Shown here piece by piece: positions 47,058-57,423 of a DNA stretch of 64,000 nucleotides. The notes beneath the pieces were generated by a model. The model was not told where the DNA came from. It did not search any database and worked only from the letters and a program-made list of their open reading frames with translations. The stretch is from the NCBI RefSeq assembly GCF_035222275.1, contig NC_085883.1:186001-250000 (forward strand), read 5' to 3'. The DNA is from Podospora bellae-mahoneyi (Eukaryota; Ascomycota; Sordariomycetes; Sordariales; Podosporaceae). Numbering within the stretch: position 1 is the stretch's first letter; each line of letters begins with the position of its first letter. The translations under genes and the position numbers were made by a program.

Positions 47058-48122
47058 ATGTGAGTACCAGCCGTCATCGATCCGACCGATTCCCATCACA
47101 GACCTGCCACATTTCAAAGGCCGGCGAGTTTGGGGGGCACGATGGCCAACTCCTCCGTGCAAACCGAACGAACCGCCGAAGATACAGCCCTTGTCGAATC
47201 CCCGATTTCCGTCGAGCACACACACACACATGCACACCTCCAGACACACGCGCCCATCGAAAAAAATACAATAAAAATACAGACAGAGCGACAAGATGCT
47301 GACGTTTTCGGCTCTGTAGGGTTAACCTGAGGACCCAGAAGCGCCTGGCGTCGTCCGTCCTGGGCTGCGGTCAGCGCAAGATTTGGCTCGACCCCAACGA
47401 GGTCAGCGAGATCTCCAACGCCAACTCCCGCCAGACGATCCGCAAGCTCGTCTCCGATGGCCTCATCATCAAGAAGCCCGTCACCATGCACTCGCGCTCT
47501 CGCGCGCGGGAGCTGAACCTCGCCCGCCGGATTGGTCGCCACCGTGGCTTCGGTAAGCGCAAGGGTACCGCCGATGCCCGTATGCCCGAGTACGTAACAA
47601 CCGCCTTCGATTTCCCGGCCGAGTATCAGAATGGGAGGATAGGACTCGAAGACAGTCGGGGATATCTTTTTGGATTTTGATGCTCGGGAGTGGGGGGGTA
47701 GAAGAAATGCATGACAAATCGAGCATGTGTGCTGACAACCGGTGCAGGCAGGTCCTCTGGATGCGTCGCCAGCGTGTCCTCCGCCGTCTGCTCGTCAAGT
47801 ACCGCGCCAGCGGCAAGATTGACAAGCACCTCTACCACGAGCTCTACCACTCCGCCAAGGGTAACACCTTCAAGCACAAGCGTGCCCTCGTTGAGCACGT
47901 ATGTTTTCCTCCATCTTGTGGGCGGTGTGTTTTGGACACATGACACTGACATTCACCTCGCAGATTCACCGTGCCAAGGCCGAGAAGGCTCGCGAGAGAC
48001 AGATCAAGGAGGAGATGGATGCCAAGCGTGCCAGAACCAAGGCTGCCCGCGAGCGCAAGCTCGAGAGACAGGCGGCGAAGAGAAACGCCCTTCTCGGCGA
48101 GGGCGAGGAGGAGTCCAAGTAG
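47058..48122 (+). CDS. rpl19: 60S ribosomal protein L19 (eL19)
   Basis: Exons 47058-47059, 47320-47589, 47748-47898 and 47964-48122, 193 residues. The start codon is split: exon 1 contributes only AT before the GTGAGT donor at 47060, and exon 2 supplies G, giving [20 protein letters not shown]. The first intron is 260 nt and contains a CA-rich stretch. Family hallmarks are [81 protein letters not shown] and a basic C-terminal helix ([15 protein letters not shown]). eL19 lies in the large subunit near the exit tunnel and forms bridges to the 40S subunit. Four exons with a very small first exon are usual for ribosomal protein genes in these fungi. Confidence 0.97.
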
Positions 48123-49510
48123 ATTTCTTCATCAACAATGTGAATGGACAATGGATTCTTGGCGGCCTTGCATTCGGAGTAATGGGTTGGGCTCTTTTAT
48201 GGACGCATTCTCTCTACCTCTCGGTCCTCTCTCTGCTGCCACACGCTGGACTCGCTCCCCCCCCGGCCGTGCAGGTGTGTGCTGTTGTGATGGGACGTGG
48301 TCTCTCCAGACTCGAGACAAGTTCTGGCTTCCATGTTTAGTCATTGAAAAACGGAATCAATGGGTTTGCCGGGTGCGATGACAATTATTTTCTTTTCCCT
48401 TCGAGATATTGACAATCTGGTACATGTACAATGCTGTGCGGTTCAAGTTTGACGTGCTTGTGGGAGATGGACATGTCGAAGCAAACGAATTGGGCGAGTG
48501 ATCACAAACATGGATGTACACATCATTGAGCGAAAAGAGGCGAGCTTCGCAAGGTCTATATCCGTCACAAGACACCACTTGGCATCTCTGCTCAACAGTG
48601 ACGCTACCTACATATCTACGCAACTATCATGGATCCTTGCCAAAAGCACGTCCGTCCCATGTTCGAAACAGAGTACAGTAGGGATACACCAGCTACCTAG
48701 AACCAAAACACCCCAAGCTACCTTGTCGGAAGCTCGCGAATAACGTAGTGAAATGCCCTCAACCCCAGTCCGCCCAGAGAAAACACAAGCAAAAGTAGTG
48801 CAAAGTATAGAGTAATAAGAACCACCTTTTGTGTCTAGTGGGTGCATCAACGTAATATTGTGGTTGGGTCAGAGGCAGTCAAATTGTTCCGTTCAAAAGG
48901 TTGGTGAATCTGGCGCCCGGAACATGTCAGCATGTCCCCCTAAGAAGGAGGACCAAATTGCATATGTGATCGAAGCGCGCTCATCATCCCCAATATAGTT
49001 GATTTGAAGAAAAAAGAAGAAGAAGAAGGGGTTAAGCTCGGAGCGGGGGGGAATTGGGAAGTAAAATACCCTTGGTGTTTGTGTGGGTGCACGTGCCGTG
49101 ATGTGGCTTGTGGCTGGTAGTTGAGCGTGGCTTGACAAAAGGTGGATGGTGTAATGTGGTGGGGGAAAGGTCGGCGTTTGGGGGACGGACAACCGCGGGT
49201 CGGGTCGGAGTGCTTGTGGTTGGCGCTGCCCAATCAGAGGGGGGTCTAACGGTAGGTCCCATCCATGGGTGTTGTTCGCCGCCCGTCATTTATTACTCCG
49301 GGTTTATTTCCAATCACAAACCTTGCTTTGGTTCGGTGTCATTGGTGGTTTGAGAGACGACAAAGGTTATTCCTCTTGACACCACTACCTTGCTGGAGAT
49401 TTGGGAAGAGGCAATTGGTATGTTTTTTCTCTCTCTGGGTTGTGCGGGTGGTGTGGTTGCTTGTCTGACAGTGGTGGGTTTGAGTAGGAGCTCGAAACTT
49501 GACTTATACG
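48123..49510. other. Intergenic; SHMT promoter at right
   Basis: About 1.4 kb with no supported gene. Short frames on both strands only. Confidence 0.45.
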
Positions 49511-51403
49511 ATGACGACAATCCCGGCGTTGCGGAGCGCCGCCGGCGGTTCCCCCTCGGCTGCGATGATGAGAAGGATGATAGCCACCACCACCACGACG
49601 GCCACGATGACGAGGAGAGCAGGACAGCTTGGGGGATGGAGGTCTAGACAGCAGCAGCAACAGCAGAAAAGATTGGTTTCGTCGTTAGGGAATGATACGC
49701 AGCAGAAGGTGGGGGATTTATTTTGGCATACAAGGAAGGGAAAGAAAACAAATGCTGACAGGCACATGCAGTTGCTTGCGGCGCATTTGCAGCAGGCGGA
49801 TCCGATCATGTATGATATTGTCGAGAAGGTTAGTACCCAGAAGAAGGAGTGCGATGGGGCATGGGTGCGGGGGTGTGCTGAAGCTGACGTGGTGACAAAC
49901 AGGAGAAAGTCAGGCAAAAGCAGTTCATCAACTTGATCCCTTCCGAGAACTTTACCTCGCAGGCTGTGCTGGATGCGCTGGGGAGTCCTATGCAGAGTGG
50001 GTTTCTTGCGAACCTGGAGGAGTGGGACGAGAATGCTAATGGTGGACAACAGACAAGTACTCTGAGGGATACCCGGGTGCGAGATACTACGGCGGTAACG
50101 AGTTCATCGATGCCTCCGAGAGATTATGTCAGCAGCGCGCACTCGAGACGTTTGGACTGGATGCCAAGGAGTGGGGGGTGAATGTTCAAGGTAGGATAGG
50201 GGGAGGGACGGCGTCAAGAGAAGGAATGAGTGCTGACAATGTTGGGAATGAATAGCTCTCTCTGGTGCGCCAGCGAACCTGTATGTCTACTCAGCCATCA
50301 TGGAAACTCATGATCGGTTGATGGGTCTCGATCTCCCCCACGGCGGCCATCTTTCCCACGGGTACCAGACCCCCACCAAGAAGATCTCGTTCATCTCCAA
50401 GTACTTCGAGACGGTTCCTTACCGACTTGACGAGTCCACCGGCCTGATCGACTACGATAAGCTCGAGGAACTCGCAACCATCTACCGCCCCAAGGTTATC
50501 GTCGCTGGCGCCTCGGCTTACAGCAGGCAAATCGATTATGCTCGTATGCGGGACATCGCCGACAAGGTGAAGGCCTACCTTGTGGCTGACATGGCGCATA
50601 TCTCCGGTCTTGTCGCCGCCAAGGTCATGCCCGGGCCGTTTGGCTACGCAGACATTGTCACGACGACTTCTCACAAATCCCTCCGTGGCCCCCGTGGCGC
50701 GCTGATTTTCTTCCGCCGCGGTGTGAGAAAGGTCAACCCGAAGACCGGAGCGGAGGAGCTGTACAACCTCGAGAACCCCATCAACCAATCTGTGTTCCCC
50801 GGCCACCAGGGCGGTCCGCACAACCACACCATTGCCGCCTTGGCCGTGGCGCTCAAGCAGGCACAAACACCAGAGTTCCGGGCATATCAATCGCAGGTCT
50901 TGTCCAATGCCAAAGCCTTCGCCAAGAGGCTGGGTGATCCAAAGGAAAAGGGCGGGCTGGGCTACAAGATTGTCTCGGGCGGTACTGATAACCATCTTGT
51001 TCTTGTCGATCTGAAGCCGCACGGTGTAGACGGGGCAAGAGTGGAACGGATCCTAGAGTTGGTCGGGGTAGCTTCCAACAAGAACACTGTTCCAGGTGAC
51101 AAGAGCGCGCTGACGCCTGGTGGGTTGAGGATGGGAACTCCGGCCATGACGACGAGAGGATTCCAGGAGGAGGACTTTGCGCGGGTAGCGGATATTGTCG
51201 ATAGGTCGGTGACGATTGCGGCCAGGGTGGACAAGGCGGCGAGGAAGGCGGCTGAGGAAAAAGGGGAGGGGAAGACGGCGGGGAGGGTGAAGACCTTTAT
51301 GGAGTTTTTGGGGGATGGGGAGACGGACACGGAGATTGTGCAGTTGAGGAGTGAGGTGGCGGATTGGGTGGGGACGTATCCTGTTCCTTGGGAGGGGAAG
51401 TAA
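49511..51403 (+). CDS. SHM1: Serine hydroxymethyltransferase, mitochondrial type
   Basis: Probable exons: 49511-49708, 49772-49828, 49903-49996, 50053-50190 and about 50256-51403. The N-terminus is rich in Arg, Ala, Thr and Gln ([43 protein letters not shown]), a mitochondrial presequence. The core matches SHMT throughout: [74 protein letters not shown], and [15 protein letters not shown] with the PLP lysine (HK), then [20 protein letters not shown] and [20 protein letters not shown]. It converts serine and tetrahydrofolate to glycine and methylene-tetrahydrofolate. The first intron (49709-49771) has a weak GTGGGG donor, no stop and length 63, so retention would add 21 residues. The second-to-fourth introns are well defined because each restores a conserved codon. 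Confidence 0.95.
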
Positions 51404-51849
51404 GTGGTGTGGTGGTGGGGGGGTTGGTGATGATGAGAAATGACATGATGAGATGAGGGAGGGGGGTCCGTGAAAGGAGTTTAACAGTCCTTTTGTCACG
51501 ATGTGCAAGTTTTTCTTTTTTAGGTTATTGTTGGTACTGTCTCAACATGGGTGTTTCTGGTATTGTTATGCATGTTTTGTACTCGGTGAATGGTTATACA
51601 CAGGTTTGTGTTAGGTTCGACTAAATTTAGTCTGAATGAAACATCTACATCTCATTTGTTCACTTTGAAGACCGATATCATCATCAATATCTTATCATTA
51701 AAAAAAGCATTATGCTATTTTCGCTCATTCGCTTGCTAATATTCAAGTTACAAGACCCCAAGATACCTATCCGTTCCACTTTTTGTGTAAGGGGTTTTTT
51801 GTATATCCATCCAAGATGCCGTGTATCCCAAATTTTCCATCTAGTCATG
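51404..51849. other. Convergent intergenic region
   Basis: 3' flanks of the SHMT gene and the isochorismatase-AlkB gene. No gene seen. Confidence 0.5.
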
Positions 51850-54800
51850 TCACGAAGGCTCTCCCTCCCACAGTCCCAACACCCTCTCCCTCACCCCAGC
51901 CCTTTGCTTGATCCCCTCGTAATACTTTCTGAGATATACCTGCCTGACCTCCTCTTCCCCCTCCTCTGTAGTTTTCCCCTTGCTCCCAAAACTCACCGCA
52001 AACACCCGCTCCCCACAAACCCTCACAATATCATGCAACACCGGCCACAAGGCGAAATCCACCGGCGACGCTGTCTCCCCCCCAAGCACGAACAACCCCT
52101 TCCCCCTCTCCGCACCGGCCCTGACCTCCCCCTCCCAAAACTCCAGCTCCTCCCACAGCAGCACCGTCACAACCTTCTTCACCTTGCCCATCCCGGGTTC
52201 CTCCCCTCCCAACCTCTCCCCCAACCCCTCCCGAACAGGCCGCCAAACCCCCTCCCCAAACTCCCTCACCGCCCTGTCCAACAACATGAACCGCTTGGCC
52301 ACCTGCCCAGGACCAAACTGATCATACCTCCTCCCCGCCCCGTAAACCGCATCCAAATACCTCAACACGTTCCCCCACCCCTCCACCACCCCCCGGTCGG
52401 GATCGTTATCCTCAAACCTGCCCCCCACGGTGCTCACGCTCCCCTTTGCGCAATTTACCCCCAACTCCCCAAGCGCGAACAGGACGCTCGCGTTGGCGAT
52501 GACGTCGCTCCCGAGACAGTACCGCTTCGGCGTTCCCATGTGCAGCACAGTAAAACCGCCGGCGTAAAACCCCTCCCAGTCAAAAGCCGGATCGTTATTC
52601 TCGGCGGAAAAGGCCTTTAGGAGTTGAATCGCCTCCGGAGTCTGCCCGTTGCGGACGGGTTGGGCTTCACCAAAGGTTTTGCCGGGGGAGCCCTGGCCCC
52701 AGATGAGGGTTTGGGAGGGGTTGATGTATGTTCCGATTTGGCGGAAGGTGAGGGAGATGCGGTGGCCAGAGTGGGAGAGTTCAGAGGGGGATTTGGAAAG
52801 GGGGGGTCGTTTGTCCGGGCGGATGGCGTGGAGCCAGTGCTTGTTTGTCGAGAGGCCCATGCGGAGGAGCGAGTTGTGGGGGAGGGGGACGCGTTGGATC
52901 TGGCGTTTGGCTTTTTCCGCGGGCGAGGTTTCTTCTTGGTGGTGTTTGGAGGGGCGGCGTTTGGTGCGGAAAACCATGGTTCGCTCGGCGCCGAGGGAGA
53001 GGTTGGCAATGAAGCTGTTGGGGACGATGTCGAGGGTTTTGTCGCTGTGCTCGCTGATGTAGTCGTCGCCGCCGCGATAGTGCTGGATCAGGACGTGGTT
53101 GAGGGGGTGGCCGAGGTGCTTTTCGATTTCGGTCTTGATCTGGAGGACGGTGGGGGAGAAGGGGAGGAGAGGGGGCGATTCGTCGGCTGGGTGGCGGTAG
53201 ACGGGCATGTTTCCGTCCTTGTCGACTTCACCCTGGACGGCTATGCGACGAGGAACCTCGCCGCCCATGTGGGACATGCCGGCCCAGCTGACTTCCTCCA
53301 GCAGACGTTCAAAGGCATCGGCCGCGAGAGTTGGCGAGAGAACATTGGTGATGACATGGGTGTCGCCTTCACAGGAAGGCTCAGACACAGCACTGGTGAG
53401 TTTGACGTCCACACTCTTGGCATCCGGACCAGCTTCCATCTTGGGGCTGCCAGGCTCTTTGCTGTCCCTCTCAGAATCCGAATCTACCTCGATCTTGGAG
53501 TTGGTCAGCTGCTGGGTGATCTTCTCAACCTCCGGGTCTGGCTCGATCTTGGGGCTGTCGTGTTGCTTCTTGTCCATGTTGTCCGTCTCAGAGCCCACCT
53601 CGATCTTGGTTCTCTTGGTCTGGTGTTGCTCGTCAGGATCGGCTTTCTTCTCGGTCGAGTCCTTCACAGCAGGCGGAGTTGGGTCAGCGTTGGGAGGGGA
53701 CCTCGGCGGCGATGCGAAGCTTTTATCGGAACCCGAGTGTCGCAGCCGTAGTCGGGCGTGTGTTCTTACCCTAGTGACATTCTCAGATTTAGTGATTGGT
53801 GCGCCAGGGGCGCGGGCCGGACCTTGTGGGCTGCTCAATGACAGCTCGCCCTGCTTTGGACCACCAACACTCGTGACGGGCTGCTTCTCCCGTTTCCTCA
53901 GTGACTCATCATCGTTGTCTGACGGCGACGAGTCCGAGCCAGCCTCCAAGGGCGTGTGTATGTATTGCTGTTGGACTTGGACATGGGCGTCTTGGGAAGG
54001 GCGTTGGTGTCCAGCAGTCAAAGTGCTTGGCCCGCTTGCGCCCCGATCTGGTGGAGGCGGCACCGTCTTGGCAGACGTGGAGGTGGGCCCGGGAGCCTTG
54101 TCTTTCCTTGGTGTGACCGAAGACTCGCTCGGCCGGTTCAACTGCATGTTGGAGATAAAGGGGGAGAGCCCAGACGGGCGGCTGTCTACCGGCGGCGGTT
54201 GCAGTTCTTGCATGACTGCGCTGGCGTTGACCACCTCGCTGCCCGTCAACTGCACGAGCTGTTTGACGGCGTTGAAGTGCCGCAGCTGATTCCGGAAACC
54301 ACAGCAGTCCTCCACAATCGTTATCTGGTATCCATGTCTGCCTGCATCCAGCGCTGTCGCGTAGATGCTGATGTTGGTCAGGGCTCCACACACGTACAGC
54401 CCTGTCACGAAGCGACGCCTCAGTGTCTGCACCAACTCTTGTTGACTCGAGGCAAAGGCGCTGTAGTGTGTCTTGGTGAAGACAATATCCCGGGTGGCAT
54501 CGACGGCTTCTTGGACTTCTGCAACCAACTCGGCTCCCTTGGTCCCCTTTCTAACACAGGGCTTCTTCGGGGCCCCTCCGTTGCTCAGAAATGCCTCGTC
54601 GTCAGCCTCCATCGCGGCGCCATCGTGTTCTCGTGAGGTGGGAGGGCGACCCCGAGCGCTGCCTGGTCTTGGTGGGCGTATTGGCACGTTGGCTGTGATG
54701 ATCTGCTCTCCTTCGGCCGATAATGACCGGTGACGCTCAAACTCGCTGCGGACCCAGACCACATCACCGGCGCCAGAATCTCGGAAAGCTTTGACCAACT

Positions 54801-54951
54801 CAAGGGACCGCTTCACAAAGTCGTCAGGCTCGCTCACAGGCAGAGCTCCGTCTGGGGAAATAAAGTCATTCTGGAGGTCGACGACCAGCAGGGCCTTCCG
54901 TGTCCGTATGGCCGGAATGGCGGCGGGGTTGATGGGGAACGCAGGGCGCAT
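51850..54951 (-). CDS. Fusion protein: isochorismatase-like + AlkB-type dioxygenase + GST-like
   Basis: Single exon, 1033 residues, no signal peptide. Residues about 17-250 are a cysteine-hydrolase (isochorismatase/nicotinamidase) fold: ALLVVDLQNDF with Asp25, VFTKTHYSAF with Lys160, GALTNISIYATALDAGRHGY. Ser195 stands where nicotinamidases have the nucleophilic Cys. Residues about 255-525 are a disordered, charged linker with repeated short TKIEV, SPKIEP, SKIEVD and SPKMEA motifs. Residues about 530-745 are an AlkB-type Fe(II)/2-oxoglutarate dioxygenase close to ALKBH2/3: NHVLIQHYRGGDDYISEHSD with the HxD pair His635 and Asp637, distal His708 in NKHWLHAI, and the RxxxxxR 2-oxoglutarate motif RISLTFR (Arg731, Arg737). 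Residues about 790-1030 resemble a GST: a C-terminal helical part with GLFVLGGETASPVDFALWPV and a degenerate thioredoxin-like start. Expected role: nucleic-acid dealkylation coupled to unknown small-molecule chemistry. Confidence 0.9.
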   Translation of the reverse strand: MRPAFPINPAAIPAIRTRKALLVVDLQNDFISPDGALPVSEPDDFVKRSLELVKAFRDSGAGDVVWVRSEFERHRSLSAEGEQIITANVPIRPPRPGSARGRPPTSREHDGAAMEADDEAFLSNGGAPKKPCVRKGTKGAELVAEVQEAVDATRDIVFTKTHYSAFASSQQELVQTLRRRFVTGLYVCGALTNISIYATALDAGRHGYQITIVEDCCGFRNQLRHFNAVKQLVQLTGSEVVNASAVMQELQPPPVDSRPSGLSPFISNMQLNRPSESSVTPRKDKAPGPTSTSAKTVPPPPDRGASGPSTLTAGHQRPSQDAHVQVQQQYIHTPLEAGSDSSPSDNDDESLRKREKQPVTSVGGPKQGELSLSSPQGPARAPGAPITKSENVTRVRTHARLRLRHSGSDKSFASPPRSPPNADPTPPAVKDSTEKKADPDEQHQTKRTKIEVGSETDNMDKKQHDSPKIEPDPEVEKITQQLTNSKIEVDSDSERDSKEPGSPKMEAGPDAKSVDVKLTSAVSEPSCEGDTHVITNVLSPTLAADAFERLLEEVSWAGMSHMGGEVPRRIAVQGEVDKDGNMPVYRHPADESPPLLPFSPTVLQIKTEIEKHLGHPLNHVLIQHYRGGDDYISEHSDKTLDIVPNSFIANLSLGAERTMVFRTKRRPSKHHQEETSPAEKAKRQIQRVPLPHNSLLRMGLSTNKHWLHAIRPDKRPPLSKSPSELSHSGHRISLTFRQIGTYINPSQTLIWGQGSPGKTFGEAQPVRNGQTPEAIQLLKAFSAENNDPAFDWEGFYAGGFTVLHMGTPKRYCLGSDVIANASVLFALGELGVNCAKGSVSTVGGRFEDNDPDRGVVEGWGNVLRYLDAVYGAGRRYDQFGPGQVAKRFMLLDRAVREFGEGVWRPVREGLGERLGGEEPGMGKVKKVVTVLLWEELEFWEGEVRAGAERGKGLFVLGGETASPVDFALWPVLHDIVRVCGERVFAVSFGSKGKTTEEGEEEVRQVYLRKYYEGIKQRAGVRERVLGLWEGEPS

Positions 54952-57423
54952 GATGTGTTGACAGGCTTATGATAACATCAGTTTCTTGTTCAAAATGTCA
55001 ACAAAAGAAGAAATTGAAAAGGGGGAGGAAACAACCTTCAGAGTATTCTTGGATTTTCCACACAGCATCACCGGCCCGTCAACTCGATATGAGATATGCT
55101 TGAAAAGGCAAGAGACAGAAAAATTCAAGTCATAGGGCGCGCTGTTGACATGGCAAACAAGCGTCGGCTGTGTCAGGTTGCAGCGGGTGGATGGTTCGTC
55201 GAGTGGCGCCTCGCTCTGTTTCACTCCCTGAGCTCCTCCGAGGTTGACGTCGATGTCTGGTGGGCCAAAAGGTGCTGTTCTCGGATCGGAAGCTTGTCAC
55301 TGGGATATCCACTTGCCGCGGCGGGGCGTTTTAGTTGGTCGTTCTTGGAGGTTGGCGTGTATCGTCCCTCGAGCTGGCTTTTGGGGCAGATGATGGTGTT
55401 GACAGGAAAAGTACACGGGGACATCAACAGACTGAGCCAAGCGTTATTATTTGGTCATTCGGCGGCGGAGCAAACTCGAATCGGGCCGGACACTTTCAGG
55501 AAGGCTTCCGCTCTCAGTGGAAGAATCGGTCAGCAGAGAAAGCAAAAGTCTCCGTGTTCAGACAAGAAGAAGAGAAGGTGACAAGACGGTTTTATGATCG
55601 GGGCCCGAGATGCGGCGGTGGGGTAAAAATGGCGATACGACCTTCAACTCTCAGATCGGAATCTCTTCTTCTGAAGGCTCGGGTGTGTGTGAGTGGTCCG
55701 CAATTTATCTGGCCCTGCCAGGCCCTCGCCAAGCACTGCAACAGCAACACCACCACGCATACACTACACGCCCCCCCTCCATCTCCTGAAAATCATGTGT
55801 TTCCGTGTCTCATCAACCATCAACCTGCTGGAAGGAGTAAGGCCAGCTCTTGACACTGACAGGACCCCTGCCCCGCATGTTCGGACGGATGGCCCCAGGC
55901 CCAGATGCTCAGGGCAAGGATCACGACAACCTTGAGATGGCATTGGCCAACCACACTCTCCCGGAGCTGGCTCCTTGACCCCACCATCCATCCCACTTCA
56001 CGTCGGTCTATCATCAGGGCGAGATTTACATCCAAGAGGAGAGGATGATATTCCCTCATGATGCAATGGCTTGAGCCCACAAGGACGAACGAAACTTGAT
56101 ACCATTTACCAACAGCCATCGTCCCTTGAAGACTCCCCTCTCTCGCACCCTCACCACAAAATAGTTTGACACACAAAAGTAGCTTGACCGATATTATACT
56201 GTGAACCATGCTTCAAAAGTAAAGAAATGAGCCCTTTAAAACGATCTTTTAAAGCCTATAGACCATCCTCCAAAGCATGTTGATCTACTTTCGTGTCTCA
56301 ATTATTCTGTGGCAAGGGTGCCTCAGAATACTAGGTACACGACCGCTACCACCCAGCCTGAACAACGGAAATGTAAATTTCCGAACACGCTGTTGGTCTG
56401 CTCGTAAAACTCTTATAGATCTGATATACCCACCCATCCGAAACCAGTCTCATAATCAGGAACAGAAATCTATATCAAGCAAGAACCGCCACTTACCAAC
56501 CGCCTACAGGTATGTACTCACGGAACTCCACGGAAACCCTCAGAACCATACCCAAAATCCTGCAGCCGACTTTGGGAACGTTGGATGATGGCCCGGGACT
56601 GCATATGCACGCGAAAACGGCGTCTGTGTGTTTCTGCTCACATGACGCAGAGACACACGGCAGGTTGGCGGTCAGGGAGATTCATCAGGATAGGAAACGG
56701 AGGAACGGCCTGGTCCGTGTCCTTTACTGTGTGCGAAGACATTCATGATCTGAGATCCTTCCATGTTTATGTTGCATCAGACAGCTAGTTTATCGCTTTC
56801 CGCAACGTGGCACAGCTCCTGCCAGGCAGGCATATTGAAGGCACAGGGCACATCATATACGGTGTAGAATGCAAGGGCTAATGGCACCTCGTCTCAAGTA
56901 TATCCACAGGCCAGCCAGAAGTTCACAAGAAAACACAACCGCAACAAGCTGAATAATAATCCTCACCCGAAACAACCAGGGGCGTGGAGGGAAAATGCAG
57001 AATCTGGCGGCGGCGGCGGCGGTGAGCGTTCAACACGAGCAGGAGCATCGACACAAATCTGCAGCCATCCACCAGAAGATCATCCGTCAATGATATTGGA
57101 TCTCGACATGCAGTTGGAGACAGACATCAAGCACGGACAACAGTGCGAGAAAGGCCAAGGCCAAGACAAGACAAGACGGGAGGGAGCGGAAGCATGCGTC
57201 GCCGTTTAGGTAGGGTTCTGTGCTGCTGTGCTCTGGGCAGAGATGAGTTCCCCGAACCCAGACATTGACGTGGCTAGCCGTTTTGTGTCTATTTTGGACT
57301 GTGCATACCGCTAGATCTGTACCCCGAGGTCGCCGAGCAAGACCTGATCCAAAATATCCCAGCCTGGCTTGATGACCCCAAGATATCCCCATCGCTCTTT
57401 GGTGACAAGTAGGCAGAACCAAC
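54952..57423. other. Intergenic, about 2.5 kb, no gene supported
   Basis: The largest frame (plus, 55096-55581, 161 codons) and others show no family features. The left end is the promoter of the fusion gene. A short GGC/GGT repeat lies at about 57004-57023. Confidence 0.4.

Noticed and set aside
47590-47747. Possible C/D snoRNA in rpl19 intron 2 (TGATGC and CTGA present)
   Set aside because: No closing stem and poor box spacing; the CTGAC is better explained as the intron branch site.
55096-55581. 161-codon open frame on the plus strand
   Set aside because: No family features, irregular composition and no splice-linked continuation; it overlaps the leader of the minus-strand fusion gene.
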